Part shown: positions 25,535-35,261 of the stretch, piece by piece
How the letters are laid out: each line of letters starts with the position of its first letter
Position numbering within the stretch: the first letter of the stretch is position 1
Translations under genes and position numbers: made by a program
Notes under the pieces: generated by a model
The model's database searches: none
What the model was told of the DNA's origin: nothing
Seen by the model: only the letters and a program-made list of their open reading frames with translations
Assembly: GCA_963843275.1 (NCBI GenBank)
Contig: CAWJJM010000012.1
Location: 806,001 to 870,000, forward strand
Origin: CAWJJM01 sp963843275
GTDB taxonomy: Bacteria; Acidobacteriota; Thermoanaerobaculia; Multivoradales; JBCCEF01
Reading direction: 5' to 3'
Length of the DNA: 64,000 nt

Positions 25535-26884
25535 ATGCCCGCCGTCCTGCCGACCCGTCCGCCCGCCGCTCGCGCCGTGACCCGCCTGGCCGTCGCCGGG
25601 CTCCTCCTCGCCGCGGGCGCCGTCGCGGCGCAGGCCCCCGAGCCGGACGAGGCGGCGGCGCAGCGCCTCGCCACGGTGCGGCGGGTGCTCGCCGAGGTGC
25701 CGCTCGTCGACGGCCACAACGACTTCCCGTGGGAGGTGCGCGAGCGGGGCGGCGGCAAGCTCTCCGCGCTCGACCCGTCGCAGGACCTCTCGGCGCTCGA
25801 CCCCCCGATCCACACCGACATCGCCCGCCTGCGCGCCGGCGGCGTCGGCGGGCAGTTCTGGTCGGTGTACGTGCCGGTGTCGATGGCAGGTGCCGAGGCG
25901 GTCGAGGCGACCCTGCAGCAGATCGACGTCGTCCATCGGATGGTCGAACGCTACCCGGACACCTTCGAGCTGGCGCGCACCGCCGACGACGTCGAGCGCA
26001 TCCACCGGGCGGGGAGGATCGCGGCGCTGATCGGCGTGGAGGGGGGCCACTCGATCGACGACTCGCTCGCCGTGCTTCGCATGTTCCACCGCCTCGGCGC
26101 GGGCTACATGACGCTCACCCACTGGAAGGGGACGGACTGGGCCGACGCCGCCACCTCGCCGCCGCGGGTGGGCGGGCTGACCGGGTTCGGCCGCGAGGTG
26201 GTACGCGAGATGAACCGCCTGGGGATGCTGGTCGACCTGTCCCACGTGGCGCCGGCGACCATGCACGCGGCGCTCGACGTCACCGCGGCGCCGGTGATCT
26301 TCTCGCATTCGGGGGCGCGGGCCCTCGTCGACTTCTCCCGCAACGTCCCCGACGACGTGCTGGCGCGGCTGGCGGACAACGGCGGGGTGGTGATGGTCGA
26401 CTTCGTCCCCTCCTTCGGCTCCGGCGAGGTCCTGGCGTGGTCGGCGGCCCGGGACGGCGAGACGAAGCGCCTCGCCTCCCTCTTCCCCGGCGAGCCGGAG
26501 CGCGCCGCGGCCGGCCTCGAGGAATGGGAGCGGGTCCACCCGCGGCCGCGGGCGACGATCGCCGACGTCGCCGACCAGATCGACCACGTGCGCGCCGTGG
26601 CGGGCGTCGACCACGTCGGCCTGGGCTCGGACTTCGACGGCATCACCTCGACGCCGGTGGGCCTGGAGGACGTCTCCACCTACCCGGCGCTGCTCGCCGA
26701 GCTCCTGCGGCGGGGCTACAGCGCCGAGGAGGTCGGCAAGGTCGCCGGCGGCAACGTCCTGCGGGCGATGCGTGCCGCGGAGGGCGTCGCGGCCCGGCTC
26801 CGGGCCGAGCGCCCGGCCTCCGAGGCGGTCTTCGCCGACTACCCGGCACCGCCGCCGCCGCCGGCCGCCGACGACGAGGAGTGA
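25535..26884 (+). CDS. Exported membrane dipeptidase (M19 family)
   Basis: 449 aa, ATG 25535 after GGAGGAG. A signal peptide (LAVAGLLLAAGAVAAQA) leads to the M19 metal-binding residues: DGHNDFPW (HxD, about residue 64), GVEGGHSI (bridging Glu), DLSHVAP, FSHSGAR and GLGSDFDG. This is the renal-dipeptidase fold with a two-zinc centre that hydrolyses dipeptides, some beta-lactams and D-containing peptides. The C-terminus is a Pro/Asp-rich tail. It may be co-transcribed with the upstream SDR. Confidence 0.9.
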   Translation: MPAVLPTRPPAARAVTRLAVAGLLLAAGAVAAQAPEPDEAAAQRLATVRRVLAEVPLVDGHNDFPWEVRERGGGKLSALDPSQDLSALDPPIHTDIARLRAGGVGGQFWSVYVPVSMAGAEAVEATLQQIDVVHRMVERYPDTFELARTADDVERIHRAGRIAALIGVEGGHSIDDSLAVLRMFHRLGAGYMTLTHWKGTDWADAATSPPRVGGLTGFGREVVREMNRLGMLVDLSHVAPATMHAALDVTAAPVIFSHSGARALVDFSRNVPDDVLARLADNGGVVMVDFVPSFGSGEVLAWSAARDGETKRLASLFPGEPERAAAGLEEWERVHPRPRATIADVADQIDHVRAVAGVDHVGLGSDFDGITSTPVGLEDVSTYPALLAELLRRGYSAEEVGKVAGGNVLRAMRAAEGVAARLRAERPASEAVFADYPAPPPPPAADDEE

Positions 26885-26942
26885 GGCGGCCGGGGACCGC
26901 CGCCCGTGCCGCGGGCAGCCTCCTTGCACGGGCCGGGCGCGC

Positions 26943-28208
26943 ATGCACGTCCCCATCTGGCTCCTCGGCCTGCTGCTCGCCGCGCTGGCGTTGCTCTCCG
27001 TCGCCCTCTACTCGGCGCGGGCGCAGCGCTCGAGCCGCGTCCGTCTGCGCGCCTCCATCACCTTCCGCGACGCCCTGCCGTCGATCTCGGCGGTGACCGA
27101 GGGGTGGCTCGTCGAGGGCAACCGCGTCGAGCTGCTGCAGAACGGCGACGGCTTCTTCCCGCGCCTGCTCGAGGACGTGGCGGCGGCGCGCGACTCGATC
27201 CACCTCGAGACCTACGTCTGGTGGAAGGGGGACATCTGCCGCCAGGTCTCCGCGGCGCTCGCGGCGCGGGCCCGCGCCGGGGTCGAGGTGCGGGTGATGG
27301 TCGACGCCGTGGGCTCGGTGACCGCCGAGGAGGGGACGCTGGAGGCGATGGAGGCGGCGGGGGTGCACCTGGAGCGCTACCACCCGTTCGAGCTCCGCGC
27401 CCTCGGGCGGCTCAACCAGCGCACCCACCGCAAGCTGGCCATCTTCGACGGCCGCGTCGGCTACGTGTTCAGCCAGGGGTTCGCCCGGGAGTGGACGGGC
27501 GCCGGCGACGGGCCGCAGAGCTGGCGCGACACCGGCGCCCGGCTGGAGGGGCCGATCGTCGGGCGGGCGCAGTCGGTCTTCGCCGGCAACTGGATGGAGG
27601 AGACCGCCGAGGTGCTCTACGGCGACCGCTACTTCCCGCGGCTCCAGCCCGCCGGCGACGTGGCCTGCCAGATCGTCTCCTCGGTGCCGAGCGGCGGCGT
27701 CTCCTCCGTCTCGGTGCTCTTCAAGCTGATGATCGCCAGCGCCGAGCGCGAGCTGCTGATCCAGAACCCGTACTTCTGCCCCGACGCGGACCTGGTGCGG
27801 ATGCTGGCCGCGGCGGCCCGGCGCGACGTCCGCGTCCGCGTGATGGTGCCGGGGCCGGTCACCGACAGCCGCGCCGTCCAGCACGCCGGCCACCACCAGT
27901 TCCAGCGCCTGCTCGACGCCGGGGTGGAGATCTGGGAGCACCAGCGCACCCTGATCCACCAGAAGGTCATGGTCGTCGACGGCCTGTGGGCGCACCTCGG
28001 CTCCACCAACTTCGACGAGCGCTCCTTCGACATCAACGCCGAGGTCTCGCTGGGGATCCTCGACCAGGGGGTGGCGGGTGCGCTCGGCGCCGCCTTCGCG
28101 GACGACCTGGCACACTGCCGCCGCGTGGAGCGGGCGGCGTGGCGGCACCGGCCGCTCCTGCATCGTCTGCTCGACGCCGGCGCCTTCCTGGTGCACGAGC
28201 AGCTCTGA
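26943..28208 (+). CDS. Cardiolipin synthase/phospholipase D family protein
   Basis: 421 aa. One N-terminal membrane segment (IWLLGLLLAALALLSVALY) then two PLD domains, each with an HxKx4D motif: THRKLAIFDG (about 162) and IHQKVMVVDG (about 339), the second followed by GSTNFDERSF. This is the layout of bacterial cardiolipin synthases, which join two phosphatidylglycerols. The single N-terminal segment is like ClsB/ClsC rather than ClsA. The cyclase gene begins 1 bp after its stop, implying one operon. Confidence 0.88.
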   Translation: MHVPIWLLGLLLAALALLSVALYSARAQRSSRVRLRASITFRDALPSISAVTEGWLVEGNRVELLQNGDGFFPRLLEDVAAARDSIHLETYVWWKGDICRQVSAALAARARAGVEVRVMVDAVGSVTAEEGTLEAMEAAGVHLERYHPFELRALGRLNQRTHRKLAIFDGRVGYVFSQGFAREWTGAGDGPQSWRDTGARLEGPIVGRAQSVFAGNWMEETAEVLYGDRYFPRLQPAGDVACQIVSSVPSGGVSSVSVLFKLMIASAERELLIQNPYFCPDADLVRMLAAAARRDVRVRVMVPGPVTDSRAVQHAGHHQFQRLLDAGVEIWEHQRTLIHQKVMVVDGLWAHLGSTNFDERSFDINAEVSLGILDQGVAGALGAAFADDLAHCRRVERAAWRHRPLLHRLLDAGAFLVHEQL

Positions 28209-28209
28209 G

Positions 28210-29871
28210 ATGACCCCGGCCGCCTCCCCGCCGCCCGAGCCCCTGGCTCTCGGCTTCCGCCACGGCTCCGAGGAGCGCTCCTTCGTGCTCGGCGGCACGG
28301 CGACGGTGACCGCGGGCCGGGCGCCGGACAACCACCTGGTGCTGGCCGACCCGTCGGTGTCGCGCCACCACGCCGAGCTGCGCGGCGCGGACGGCCGCTG
28401 GGTGGTGGTCGACCGCGGCTCGACCAACGGTGTCCGCCTCAACGGGGAGCGGGTCGAGCGGGCGCCGTTGGCCGCCGGCGACCGCCTGGACCTCGGCAGC
28501 GTGACCCTGCAGGTGCGGGCGGTCGCCCCGGCCGACGAGGCGGCGGTGTCGTTCGCCGAGGGCGACGAGGACGACCTGCTCAACGCCACCATCCTGCGCC
28601 GCCTCGACGACCTGCCGGCGGGTCTGCTCACCGGCGCGATCGACCGCAAGCGCGAGGCCCTGGACGCCGCCTACGGGAACCGGGTGTTCGGGCACCTCAC
28701 CCGCCTGGCCGGCGAGCTACTGCGCACCGATTCGCTGGACCAGGTGCTGCGCCGGGTCCTCGACGTCGCCTTCGAGGCCTTGCCGGTGGAGCGCGGCTAC
28801 GTCTTCCTGGTGCCCCCGGAGGGCGACGGGGAGCTGCGCTGCGAGCTGGCCCGCGAGGGGAGCGAGGTGGTCGATCGGCCCCGGGTGACGGTGCCGGTGT
28901 CGCGCACCCTGCTGCGGGCGGTCGTCGACCGCGGCGTGGCGCTGGTCACACCGGAGGCGGCCGTCGACCCCCGGCTGCAGGGGGCCGGGTCGGCCCGCCT
29001 GCACGGGCTGCGCTCGGCGCTGTGCGCACCGTTGTGGTCGGGCGCGAGCATCGTCGGCGCCCTGCTCGTCGACAGCCCCTCGCGGCCCGGTACCTTCACC
29101 GAGGCCGACGTCGACCTGGCGTCGGCGCTGGCCAACTTCGCCGCCGTCGCCATCGAGCGCATCCGCTTCGCCGAGCGGGCGGACCGTGAGCGGCGGCTGC
29201 GCGCCCGCCTGGAGCGCTACCACTCGCCGGCGGTGATCGGCGAGGTGCTGTCGCGGGTCGACGGCGGCGACGGCGCCCGGGTGCGGCCGCACCGCGCCGA
29301 GGTCTCCGTCCTGTTCGCCGACCTGGTCGGGTTCTCCCCGCTGGCCGAGTCGGCGCAGCCGGAGGAGGTCGCCGTCCTGCTCGGCGAGTTCTTCAACGAC
29401 GCGGTGGCGGCCATCTTCGACGCCGGCGGCACGCTCGACAAGTTCATCGGCGACTGCGTGATGGCCTTCTTCGGGGCGCCGGTGCCGCAGGCCGACCACG
29501 CCGCGCGCGCGGTGCGGGCCGCGCAGGCCGTCCGGCGGGCGGTGGGGGAGTGGGGGATCCGGCGCGTCGCGGCGGGCGGCGAGCCGGTGGCGGTCCGCGT
29601 CGGCGTCCACTCCGGCCCGGTGGTGGTGGGCGAGGTGGGCAGCGAGAGGCGCGTCGACTACACCGTCCTCGGCAACACCGTCAACGTCGCGGCACGGCTG
29701 CAGGAGCGGGCGGCGGCCGGCGAGGTGGTCCTCTCCGCCGCCACGCTCGAGCAGCTCCCCGCGCCGGCGGCCTGCGAGTCGCTGGGCGAGCTCGAGCTCA
29801 GGGGCCTGTCGCGCCGGATCGCCGCCTACAGGTTGCTGCCGCCGAGCGAGCTCACCCGCCCCGGACGCTGA
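28210..29871 (+). CDS. FHA-GAF-class III adenylate cyclase
   Basis: 553 aa, soluble. An FHA domain (about 25-95: GRAPDNHLVLADPSVSRHHAEL, STNGVRLNG) would bind a phosphothreonine partner. A GAF domain (about 160-325) may bind a small ligand. The cyclase catalytic domain (about 385-540) has metal-binding Asp in VLFADLVGFSP and DKFIGDCVMAFFG, adenine-contact Lys (DKF) and Asp (VDYTVLGN), and the transition-state pair in NTVNVAARL. Lys/Asp favours ATP over GTP. Output is predicted to be cAMP gated by phosphorylation and ligand. It follows the PLD gene by 1 bp and overlaps the MFS remnant convergently. Confidence 0.9.
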   Translation: MTPAASPPPEPLALGFRHGSEERSFVLGGTATVTAGRAPDNHLVLADPSVSRHHAELRGADGRWVVVDRGSTNGVRLNGERVERAPLAAGDRLDLGSVTLQVRAVAPADEAAVSFAEGDEDDLLNATILRRLDDLPAGLLTGAIDRKREALDAAYGNRVFGHLTRLAGELLRTDSLDQVLRRVLDVAFEALPVERGYVFLVPPEGDGELRCELAREGSEVVDRPRVTVPVSRTLLRAVVDRGVALVTPEAAVDPRLQGAGSARLHGLRSALCAPLWSGASIVGALLVDSPSRPGTFTEADVDLASALANFAAVAIERIRFAERADRERRLRARLERYHSPAVIGEVLSRVDGGDGARVRPHRAEVSVLFADLVGFSPLAESAQPEEVAVLLGEFFNDAVAAIFDAGGTLDKFIGDCVMAFFGAPVPQADHAARAVRAAQAVRRAVGEWGIRRVAAGGEPVAVRVGVHSGPVVVGEVGSERRVDYTVLGNTVNVAARLQERAAAGEVVLSAATLEQLPAPAACESLGELELRGLSRRIAAYRLLPPSELTRPGR

Positions 29872-31412
29872 TCGCCGCAGGGTGCGGGCGGGGCGTCGAC
29901 GGCGCAGTGGCGGCCGGCGGCGCTGCCCCGCGGACAGGCCGGACGACCGTCGCGGAGGCGGTTGCGCACCGTCCACCAGGCCAGGGCGCCGCCCAGGGCG
30001 ACGAGGCCGGCCGAAAGGCGCATCGCGATCGCGAAGCCCCGGGTGAGCCGCGCCGGGTCGTGGAGCGCGTCGCCGCCGAGGCCGGCAGGCGCGGGGAGGC
30101 CCGCCACGGCGAGCAGCGAGGCCGTGCGGGCGACCGCGTTGTTGACCGCCGAGGCCACCCCGGAGAGCCGGTCGTCGGCGGAGGCCAGCAGCGGTCGCCG
30201 TGAGCGGCGCGACGGTGGCGGCGAGGCCGAGACCGAAGACGGTCGCTCCCGGCAGCACGTCGGTCAGGTAGCGGGCGTCGGTCCGATCCGCGACAGCAGG
30301 AGCATGCCCGCCGCCATGGTCAGGGGGCCGACCGTCATCGGCACGCGGGGGCCGAACTGCTCGGCCAGCGCGCCGGCCCGCGCGGACAGCAGCAGCATCA
30401 GCAGGGTCACGGGCAGCAGCGGGCCCCGGCCTCGATCGGCGGATAGCCGGCCACCTGCTGCAGGTAGACGACGAGCAGGAAGAACATGCCCGCCATGCCG
30501 CCGTAGACCGCAAGCGTCACCAGGTTGACGCCGGAGAACTGCGCGTGAGCGGAAGAGGCGAGAGGGGCACCAGGGGGGCGGCGGCGTCGGCGCTCGACGG
30601 CCACGAAACCGAGCAGCGCCACCAGGCCGACGGCGGCGCCGGGCGCCGGCGACGCCGGCCGGCCCCGGACCCGCCGGCGATCAGCGCCCAGGTCGGCGCC
30701 CCGAGGCCGAGGCGGCGAGCACCGCGCCGGCGAGGTCGAAGCGCCCGGCTGCGCCGCGGGTCGCGCCCGGCTCTCCGGGACGTGGCGTCCGGCGATCCAC
30801 AGGACGAGCCGCCGCGACCGGCAGGTTGATCCAGAAGATCGACCGCCAGGCGGCGGCGCCGACCAGCCAGCCGCCCGAGGAGCGGCCCGACCGCCGCGGC
30901 GATGCCTCCCAGCCCGGACCAGGCGCCGACGGCCCGCGCCCGCGACCGTCGGGCTCGAAGGACGCCTGCAGGATGGCCAGGCTGCCCGGGGTCAGCAGCG
31001 CCCCGCCCACCCCCTGGAACGCGCGGGCGGCGATCAGCGCGCCGAGCGTGGGGGCCAGCGCGCAGCACGACCGAGGCCAGGGCGAACCACCCGACGCCGA
31101 GCGGAAGATCCGGCGGCGGCCGAAGCGGTCGGCCAGCGAGCCGGAGAGCGAGGATGAGCGAGGCGAGGCTCAGGGTGTAGGCGTTGACCGTCCACTGCAG
31201 GCCGGCGACCCCGGCCCGAGGTCGGCGCCGATCGCCGGCAGCGCCACGTTGACCATGGTGGCGTCGAGCATGGCCAGCGCGGAGGCGCCGACGGTGGCCG
31301 CCAGCACCCAGCGGGCCCGCGCCGAGCCCCAGGCGATGCCGGCGGAGGCGGCGGCCGCGGGTCCGCCCGGGGACGGCCGCCCGCCCCCCACCTCCCCGAC
31401 ACCTGGTCGCAT
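29826..31412 (-). pseudogene. DHA2-type MFS drug exporter, heavily frame-disrupted
   Basis: Fragments in all three minus-strand frames align in order to one 14-TM DHA2 (EmrB/QacA-like) exporter: VLAATVGASALAMLDATMVNVAL from ATG 31412, LQWTVNAYTLSLASL, RAFQGVGGALLTPGSLAIL, AVGAWSGLGGIAAAVGPLLG, GWLVGAAAWRSIFWINLP, FSGVNLVTLAVYGGMAGMFF, VLPGATVFGLGLAATVAPLT and a last LSAGLVALGGALAWW. At least eight frame switches occur in 1.6 kb, far more than anywhere else here. Either this is a decaying pseudogene or locally poor sequence. The last 46 bp overlap the convergent cyclase gene. Confidence 0.8.
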
Positions 31413-31444
31413 GGCGCGAAGTCTACCCGCGCCGCCCCGCGGGG

Positions 31445-31873
31445 CTACCCTTCGAGCTTGGCGTCGAGGTGGATGTCGACGCCGGCCAGGGCCTGCGAGA
31501 CCGGGCACCCCTTCTTGGCGCCCTCGGCGAGCTCCTCGAACGTCGCGGTGTCGATGCCGGGGACGCGGGCCTCGGTGGCGAGGTCGATGCGGGTGATCTT
31601 GAAGCCTCCCTCGACGCGGTCGATGCTCACCTTCGCCTTGGTCGCCACCCGCTCGGGCGAGAATCCCGCCCGGCCGAGGGCGCCGGCGAAGGCCATCGAG
31701 AAGCACCCGGCGTGGGCGGCGCCGATCAGCTCCTCCGGGTTGGTGCCCCCCGCCTCCTCGAAGCGCGAGCCGAAGGAGTAGCGGCCGCTGAACGCGCCGC
31801 TGCCCAGGTTCATCTGGCCGTTGCCCCCCTTGAGGTCCCCGTTCCACACCGCGTCAGCTTTCCGTATCGGCAT
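31445..31873 (-). CDS. OsmC family peroxiredoxin-like protein
   Basis: 142 aa. The two family cysteines are present: HAGCFSMAFAGAL (about 57) and KKGCPVSQAL (about 125), the thiol pair that reduces organic hydroperoxides. SGAFSGRYSFGSRF and GGTNPEELIGAAHAG are typical of the OsmC/YhfA branch. Cytoplasmic, probably a hydroperoxide reductase. ATG 31873 lies within the end of the upstream copper-binding gene (20-bp overlap), so translation is coupled. Confidence 0.9.
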   Translation of the reverse strand: MPIRKADAVWNGDLKGGNGQMNLGSGAFSGRYSFGSRFEEAGGTNPEELIGAAHAGCFSMAFAGALGRAGFSPERVATKAKVSIDRVEGGFKITRIDLATEARVPGIDTATFEELAEGAKKGCPVSQALAGVDIHLDAKLEG

Positions 31874-32336
31874 CGCTCCCTCGCTTTCTCTGGTCCAGGT
31901 CGGTGGTGTTCGATCGGTCGGGGTCGGCGCCCGCGGGGGCGGCCGGCCCGAAGTGGAGTTGCGTCTCCGCCGGCAGCTTCTCGAGCCGGGTGATCTGGTA
32001 GAAGGGCTCCTCGTCCCAGTCGACCCGCAAGGTGAAGCGCACCTTGTCGCCGACGGCGATCCCGGCCAGCGGCACGTCGGGGGCGACGGGGAAGGGCATG
32101 GTCATCGAGTCCATGCCCACCACCTCCCCGTCCATGCCCACGAAGCGGTCGATCGCCTCGTGGCGCAGGGCGAGGTCGCTCATCGGCTCGGCCGGGTCGG
32201 GGAGCCGCACCACCTCGCCGCGCACCTCGTAGATCCGGGCGTCGCCGCCGGCGGACGGCGCGGCTCGTTGCGGCGCGCAGGCGGCGAGCGCCAGGAGCAG
32301 CGCGCCGCCGGCGGCGCCGAGGTGTGACGGGGTCAT
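31854..32336 (-). CDS. CusF-like copper-binding lipoprotein
   Basis: 160 aa. A lipoprotein signal (LLLALAACAP) places it in the periplasm or on a membrane. The core matches copper-binding proteins that accompany SCO/CusF systems: HEAIDRFVGMDGEVVGMDSMTMPFPV, where the His and clustered Met residues would bind Cu(I)/Ag(I), followed by VGDKVRFTLRVD. The tail is charged. It is the first gene of a two-gene unit with OsmC, suggesting a response to copper or oxidative stress (inference). Confidence 0.85.
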   Translation of the reverse strand: MTPSHLGAAGGALLLALAACAPQRAAPSAGGDARIYEVRGEVVRLPDPAEPMSDLALRHEAIDRFVGMDGEVVGMDSMTMPFPVAPDVPLAGIAVGDKVRFTLRVDWDEEPFYQITRLEKLPAETQLHFGPAAPAGADPDRSNTTDLDQRKRGSDADTES

Positions 32337-32452
32337 GGGTGTCCTCCGAGGGCGGTTGCGCGGCGGGCCGGCGGCGTCGCCGGCCGTCCGCTATCCTATC
32401 CCCGGTCGGCCGCCGGCCGCCGCCCTTCCCGGACGAACGCTGAGGAGCAGGC

Positions 32453-35236
32453 ATGAACCCGATCCGACGGTTGCGCGAGCACGGGCAGTCCTTCTGGCTC
32501 GACTTCATCCGCCGCCGTAGCCTCGACGACGGCACCGTGGCAAGGATGATCGCCGACGACGGCCTGGCGGGCATCACCAGCAACCCGACCATCTTCGCCA
32601 AGGCGATCGGCGGCAGCGCCGACTACGACCGGCAGCTCGGCGAGCTGCTCGCCGCCGATCCCCGGCGCCCCGCCGGCGAGCTCTTCGAGCGGCTGGCGAT
32701 CGAGGACATCCGCGCCGCCACCGACCTGCTGGCGCCGGTGTACCGCGACACGGGCGGCGCGGACGGCTACGTCTCGCTCGAGGTGTCGCCCTACCTCGCC
32801 TACGACACCGCGGGCACCGAAGCGGAGGTGCGACGCCTGTGGGGCGAGGTCGACCGCCCCAACCTGATGGTCAAGGTGCCGGCGACGCCGGAGGGCGTGG
32901 CGGCGATCGAGACCCTCACCGGCGAGGGGATCAACGTCAACGTGACGCTGATGTTCTCGCTGGCGCACTACGAGGCGGTGGCCGCGGCCTACGTGGCCGG
33001 GCTGGAGCGGCTGGCGGCGCGCGGCGACGACGCGGCCCTGCGGCGGGTGGCGTCGGTGGCCTCGTTCTTCGTCAGCCGGGTGGACTCGAAGGTCGACCCG
33101 CGGCTCGAAGCGATCGGCACGCCGGAGGCGCTGGCCCTGCGGGGCACCGTGGCCATCGCCAACTCCAAGCTGGCCTGGCGGCGCTTCCGCGAGATCTTCC
33201 ACGGGCCGCGGTTCGCAGCGCTGGCCGCGCGCGGGGCGCGGCGCCAGCGGGTGCTGTGGGGCTCGACCAGCACCAAGAACGAGGCCTACTCCGACGTGCT
33301 CTACGTCGAGGAGCTGATCGGCCCCGAGACCGTCAACACCATCCCGCCCGCCACCGTCGACGCCTACCGCGACCACGGCGAGCCCGCCGACCGGCTGGGG
33401 TCGGGGATGGAGGAGGCGGCGGCCCGGATCGACACCCTGGCACGGCTCGGCGTCGACCTCGACGAGATCACCGAGGACCTGCAGCGCGAGGGGGTGGCCG
33501 CCTTCGCCGACTCCTACGACGAGCTGCTCGCCACCCTGGAGACGAAGCGCCGCGCCCTGGTGGCGCGCGGCGCCGCCGGCCGGCAGCAGGTCTCCCTCGG
33601 GCGCTCGCTGGGGGCGGTGGGGCAGCGGCTCGACGGCTGGCAGGACGCCCGGGTGGGACGCCGCCTGTGGAGCCACGACCGCACCCTGTGGTCGGCCGAG
33701 CCGGTCCCCGAGCTGCTCGACCGACTCGGTTGGCTCGATCTGCCCGAGAACCAGCGCCCGGCGGTGGCGGGCTGGAACGACTTCGCCGCCGAGGTGGCGG
33801 CGGACAGCGACCGCGTGGTGCTGCTCGGCATGGGCGGTTCGAGCCTGGCGCCGGAGGTGTTCGCGCGCGTCTTCGGTCGGGTCGCCGGGCGGCCGGAGCT
33901 CAGCGTCCTCGACTCCACCCACCCGGCGGCGGTCGCGGCCACGGCGGCCGGGCTCGACCTCGCCCGCACCCTGTTCGTGGTGTCGAGCAAGTCGGGGACC
34001 ACCACCGAGACCCTGTCGCTCTTCCGTTACTTCTGGGAGCGCGTGGGGGCCGAGGTCGAGGGCGGCGCCGGCGAGCGCTTCGTCGCCGTCACCGACCCCG
34101 GCAGCGCGCTGGCGAAGCTGGGGCGCGAGCGCGGCTTCCGCCGCGTCTTCACCGCGCCGCCCGAGGTCGGCGGGCGCTACTCGGCGCTGTCGGCCTTCGG
34201 GCTGGTGCCGGCGGCGCTCGCCGGCGTCGACGTCGGGGCGCTGCTCGACCGCGCCTGGGCGGCCTCGTTCGCCTTCGGACCGGAGCGCCCGGCGCGGGTC
34301 AACGAGGCGTTGGTCCTCGGCGCCGCGCTGGGCGTGCTGGCGGCCGCCGGCCGCGACAAGCTCACCTTCCTGACCTCGGCGGCGCTGGCCGCCTTCCCCG
34401 ACTGGATCGAGCAGCTCGTGGCGGAGAGCACCGGCAAGCGGGGGCGAGGCATCCTGCCGGTGGTGGGGGAGACCGCGGAGGACGCGGCCGGCGCGGCGGC
34501 CGACGACCGCCTGTGGGTGGGGATCACCCTCGCCGGCGACGACGGTACGGCGGCGGTCGAGGAGCGGCTGGCGGCGCTGGAGCGCGCCGGCGCCCCGGTG
34601 GTCCGCACCCGCCTGCGGGAGCGCGCCGACCTCGGCGGCGAGATGCTGCGCTGGGAGCTGGCGGTGGCGGCGGCCGGCATCGCGCTCGGCATCCAGCCCT
34701 TCGACCAGCCGGACGTGCAGCTCGCCAAGGACCTCGCCCGGCAGGCGATCGCCGGCGGCGGCGACGGCGCGGCGCCGGCGCTGGCCGCCGCGGACGGGGC
34801 GCTGCCGGCGGCGCTCGGCGAGCTGCTCGACGGCAGCTCGCCGGGCGACTACGTGGCGGTCCAGGCCTACCTCGCCCCGACCGCCGCCACCGACCACGCC
34901 CTCGCCTCCCTGGCCGGAGCCCTGCGCCGCCGTACCGGCCGTGCGGTGACCGTGGGCTACGGCCCCCGCTTCCTGCACTCCACCGGGCAGCTCCACAAGG
35001 GGGGGCCGGAGGGCGGCCGCTTCCTGCAGCTCGTCGACCGGCCGGCGGAGGACGTGGCGGTCCCCGAGAGCGACGTGACGTTCGGGCGCCTGATCCGCGG
35101 CCAGGCCGCCGGCGACCGCCAGGCGCTCGCCCAGCGCGGCCGGCCCGTGCTGGCGATCGACCTGGGTGCCGATCCCGGCGCCGGGCTGGAGCGGCTGGTG
35201 GCGACGGTGGGCGCGGCCGCCGGGGCGGCGGTGTGA
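32453..35236 (+). CDS. tal-pgi: Bifunctional transaldolase/phosphoglucose isomerase
   Basis: 927 aa, ATG 32453 with GAGGAG upstream. Transaldolase domain (1-365): DGLAGITSNPTIFAKAI, Schiff-base Lys141 in LMVKVPATPEG, and GSTSTKNEAYSDVLY. Phosphoglucose isomerase domain (about 385-925): VVLLGMGGSSLAPEVF, VSSKSGTTTETLSL and a late HSTGQLHKGG segment with a likely catalytic His/Lys. Transaldolase interconverts sedoheptulose-7-P/GAP and erythrose-4-P/F6P; Pgi interconverts G6P/F6P. Such fusions occur in several phyla and always join the non-oxidative branch to glycolysis. It heads an operon with gnd, zwf, pgl and glk. Confidence 0.95.
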   Translation: MNPIRRLREHGQSFWLDFIRRRSLDDGTVARMIADDGLAGITSNPTIFAKAIGGSADYDRQLGELLAADPRRPAGELFERLAIEDIRAATDLLAPVYRDTGGADGYVSLEVSPYLAYDTAGTEAEVRRLWGEVDRPNLMVKVPATPEGVAAIETLTGEGINVNVTLMFSLAHYEAVAAAYVAGLERLAARGDDAALRRVASVASFFVSRVDSKVDPRLEAIGTPEALALRGTVAIANSKLAWRRFREIFHGPRFAALAARGARRQRVLWGSTSTKNEAYSDVLYVEELIGPETVNTIPPATVDAYRDHGEPADRLGSGMEEAAARIDTLARLGVDLDEITEDLQREGVAAFADSYDELLATLETKRRALVARGAAGRQQVSLGRSLGAVGQRLDGWQDARVGRRLWSHDRTLWSAEPVPELLDRLGWLDLPENQRPAVAGWNDFAAEVAADSDRVVLLGMGGSSLAPEVFARVFGRVAGRPELSVLDSTHPAAVAATAAGLDLARTLFVVSSKSGTTTETLSLFRYFWERVGAEVEGGAGERFVAVTDPGSALAKLGRERGFRRVFTAPPEVGGRYSALSAFGLVPAALAGVDVGALLDRAWAASFAFGPERPARVNEALVLGAALGVLAAAGRDKLTFLTSAALAAFPDWIEQLVAESTGKRGRGILPVVGETAEDAAGAAADDRLWVGITLAGDDGTAAVEERLAALERAGAPVVRTRLRERADLGGEMLRWELAVAAAGIALGIQPFDQPDVQLAKDLARQAIAGGGDGAAPALAAADGALPAALGELLDGSSPGDYVAVQAYLAPTAATDHALASLAGALRRRTGRAVTVGYGPRFLHSTGQLHKGGPEGGRFLQLVDRPAEDVAVPESDVTFGRLIRGQAAGDRQALAQRGRPVLAIDLGADPGAGLERLVATVGAAAGAAV

Positions 35237-35261
35237 ACGGCGCCCACGGAAGGGAGGGACG

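Noticed and set aside
28717..30513. Long minus-strand frame across the cyclase gene
   Set aside because: Mostly antisense to the FHA-GAF-cyclase. Only the part beyond 29871 belongs to the disrupted MFS exporter.
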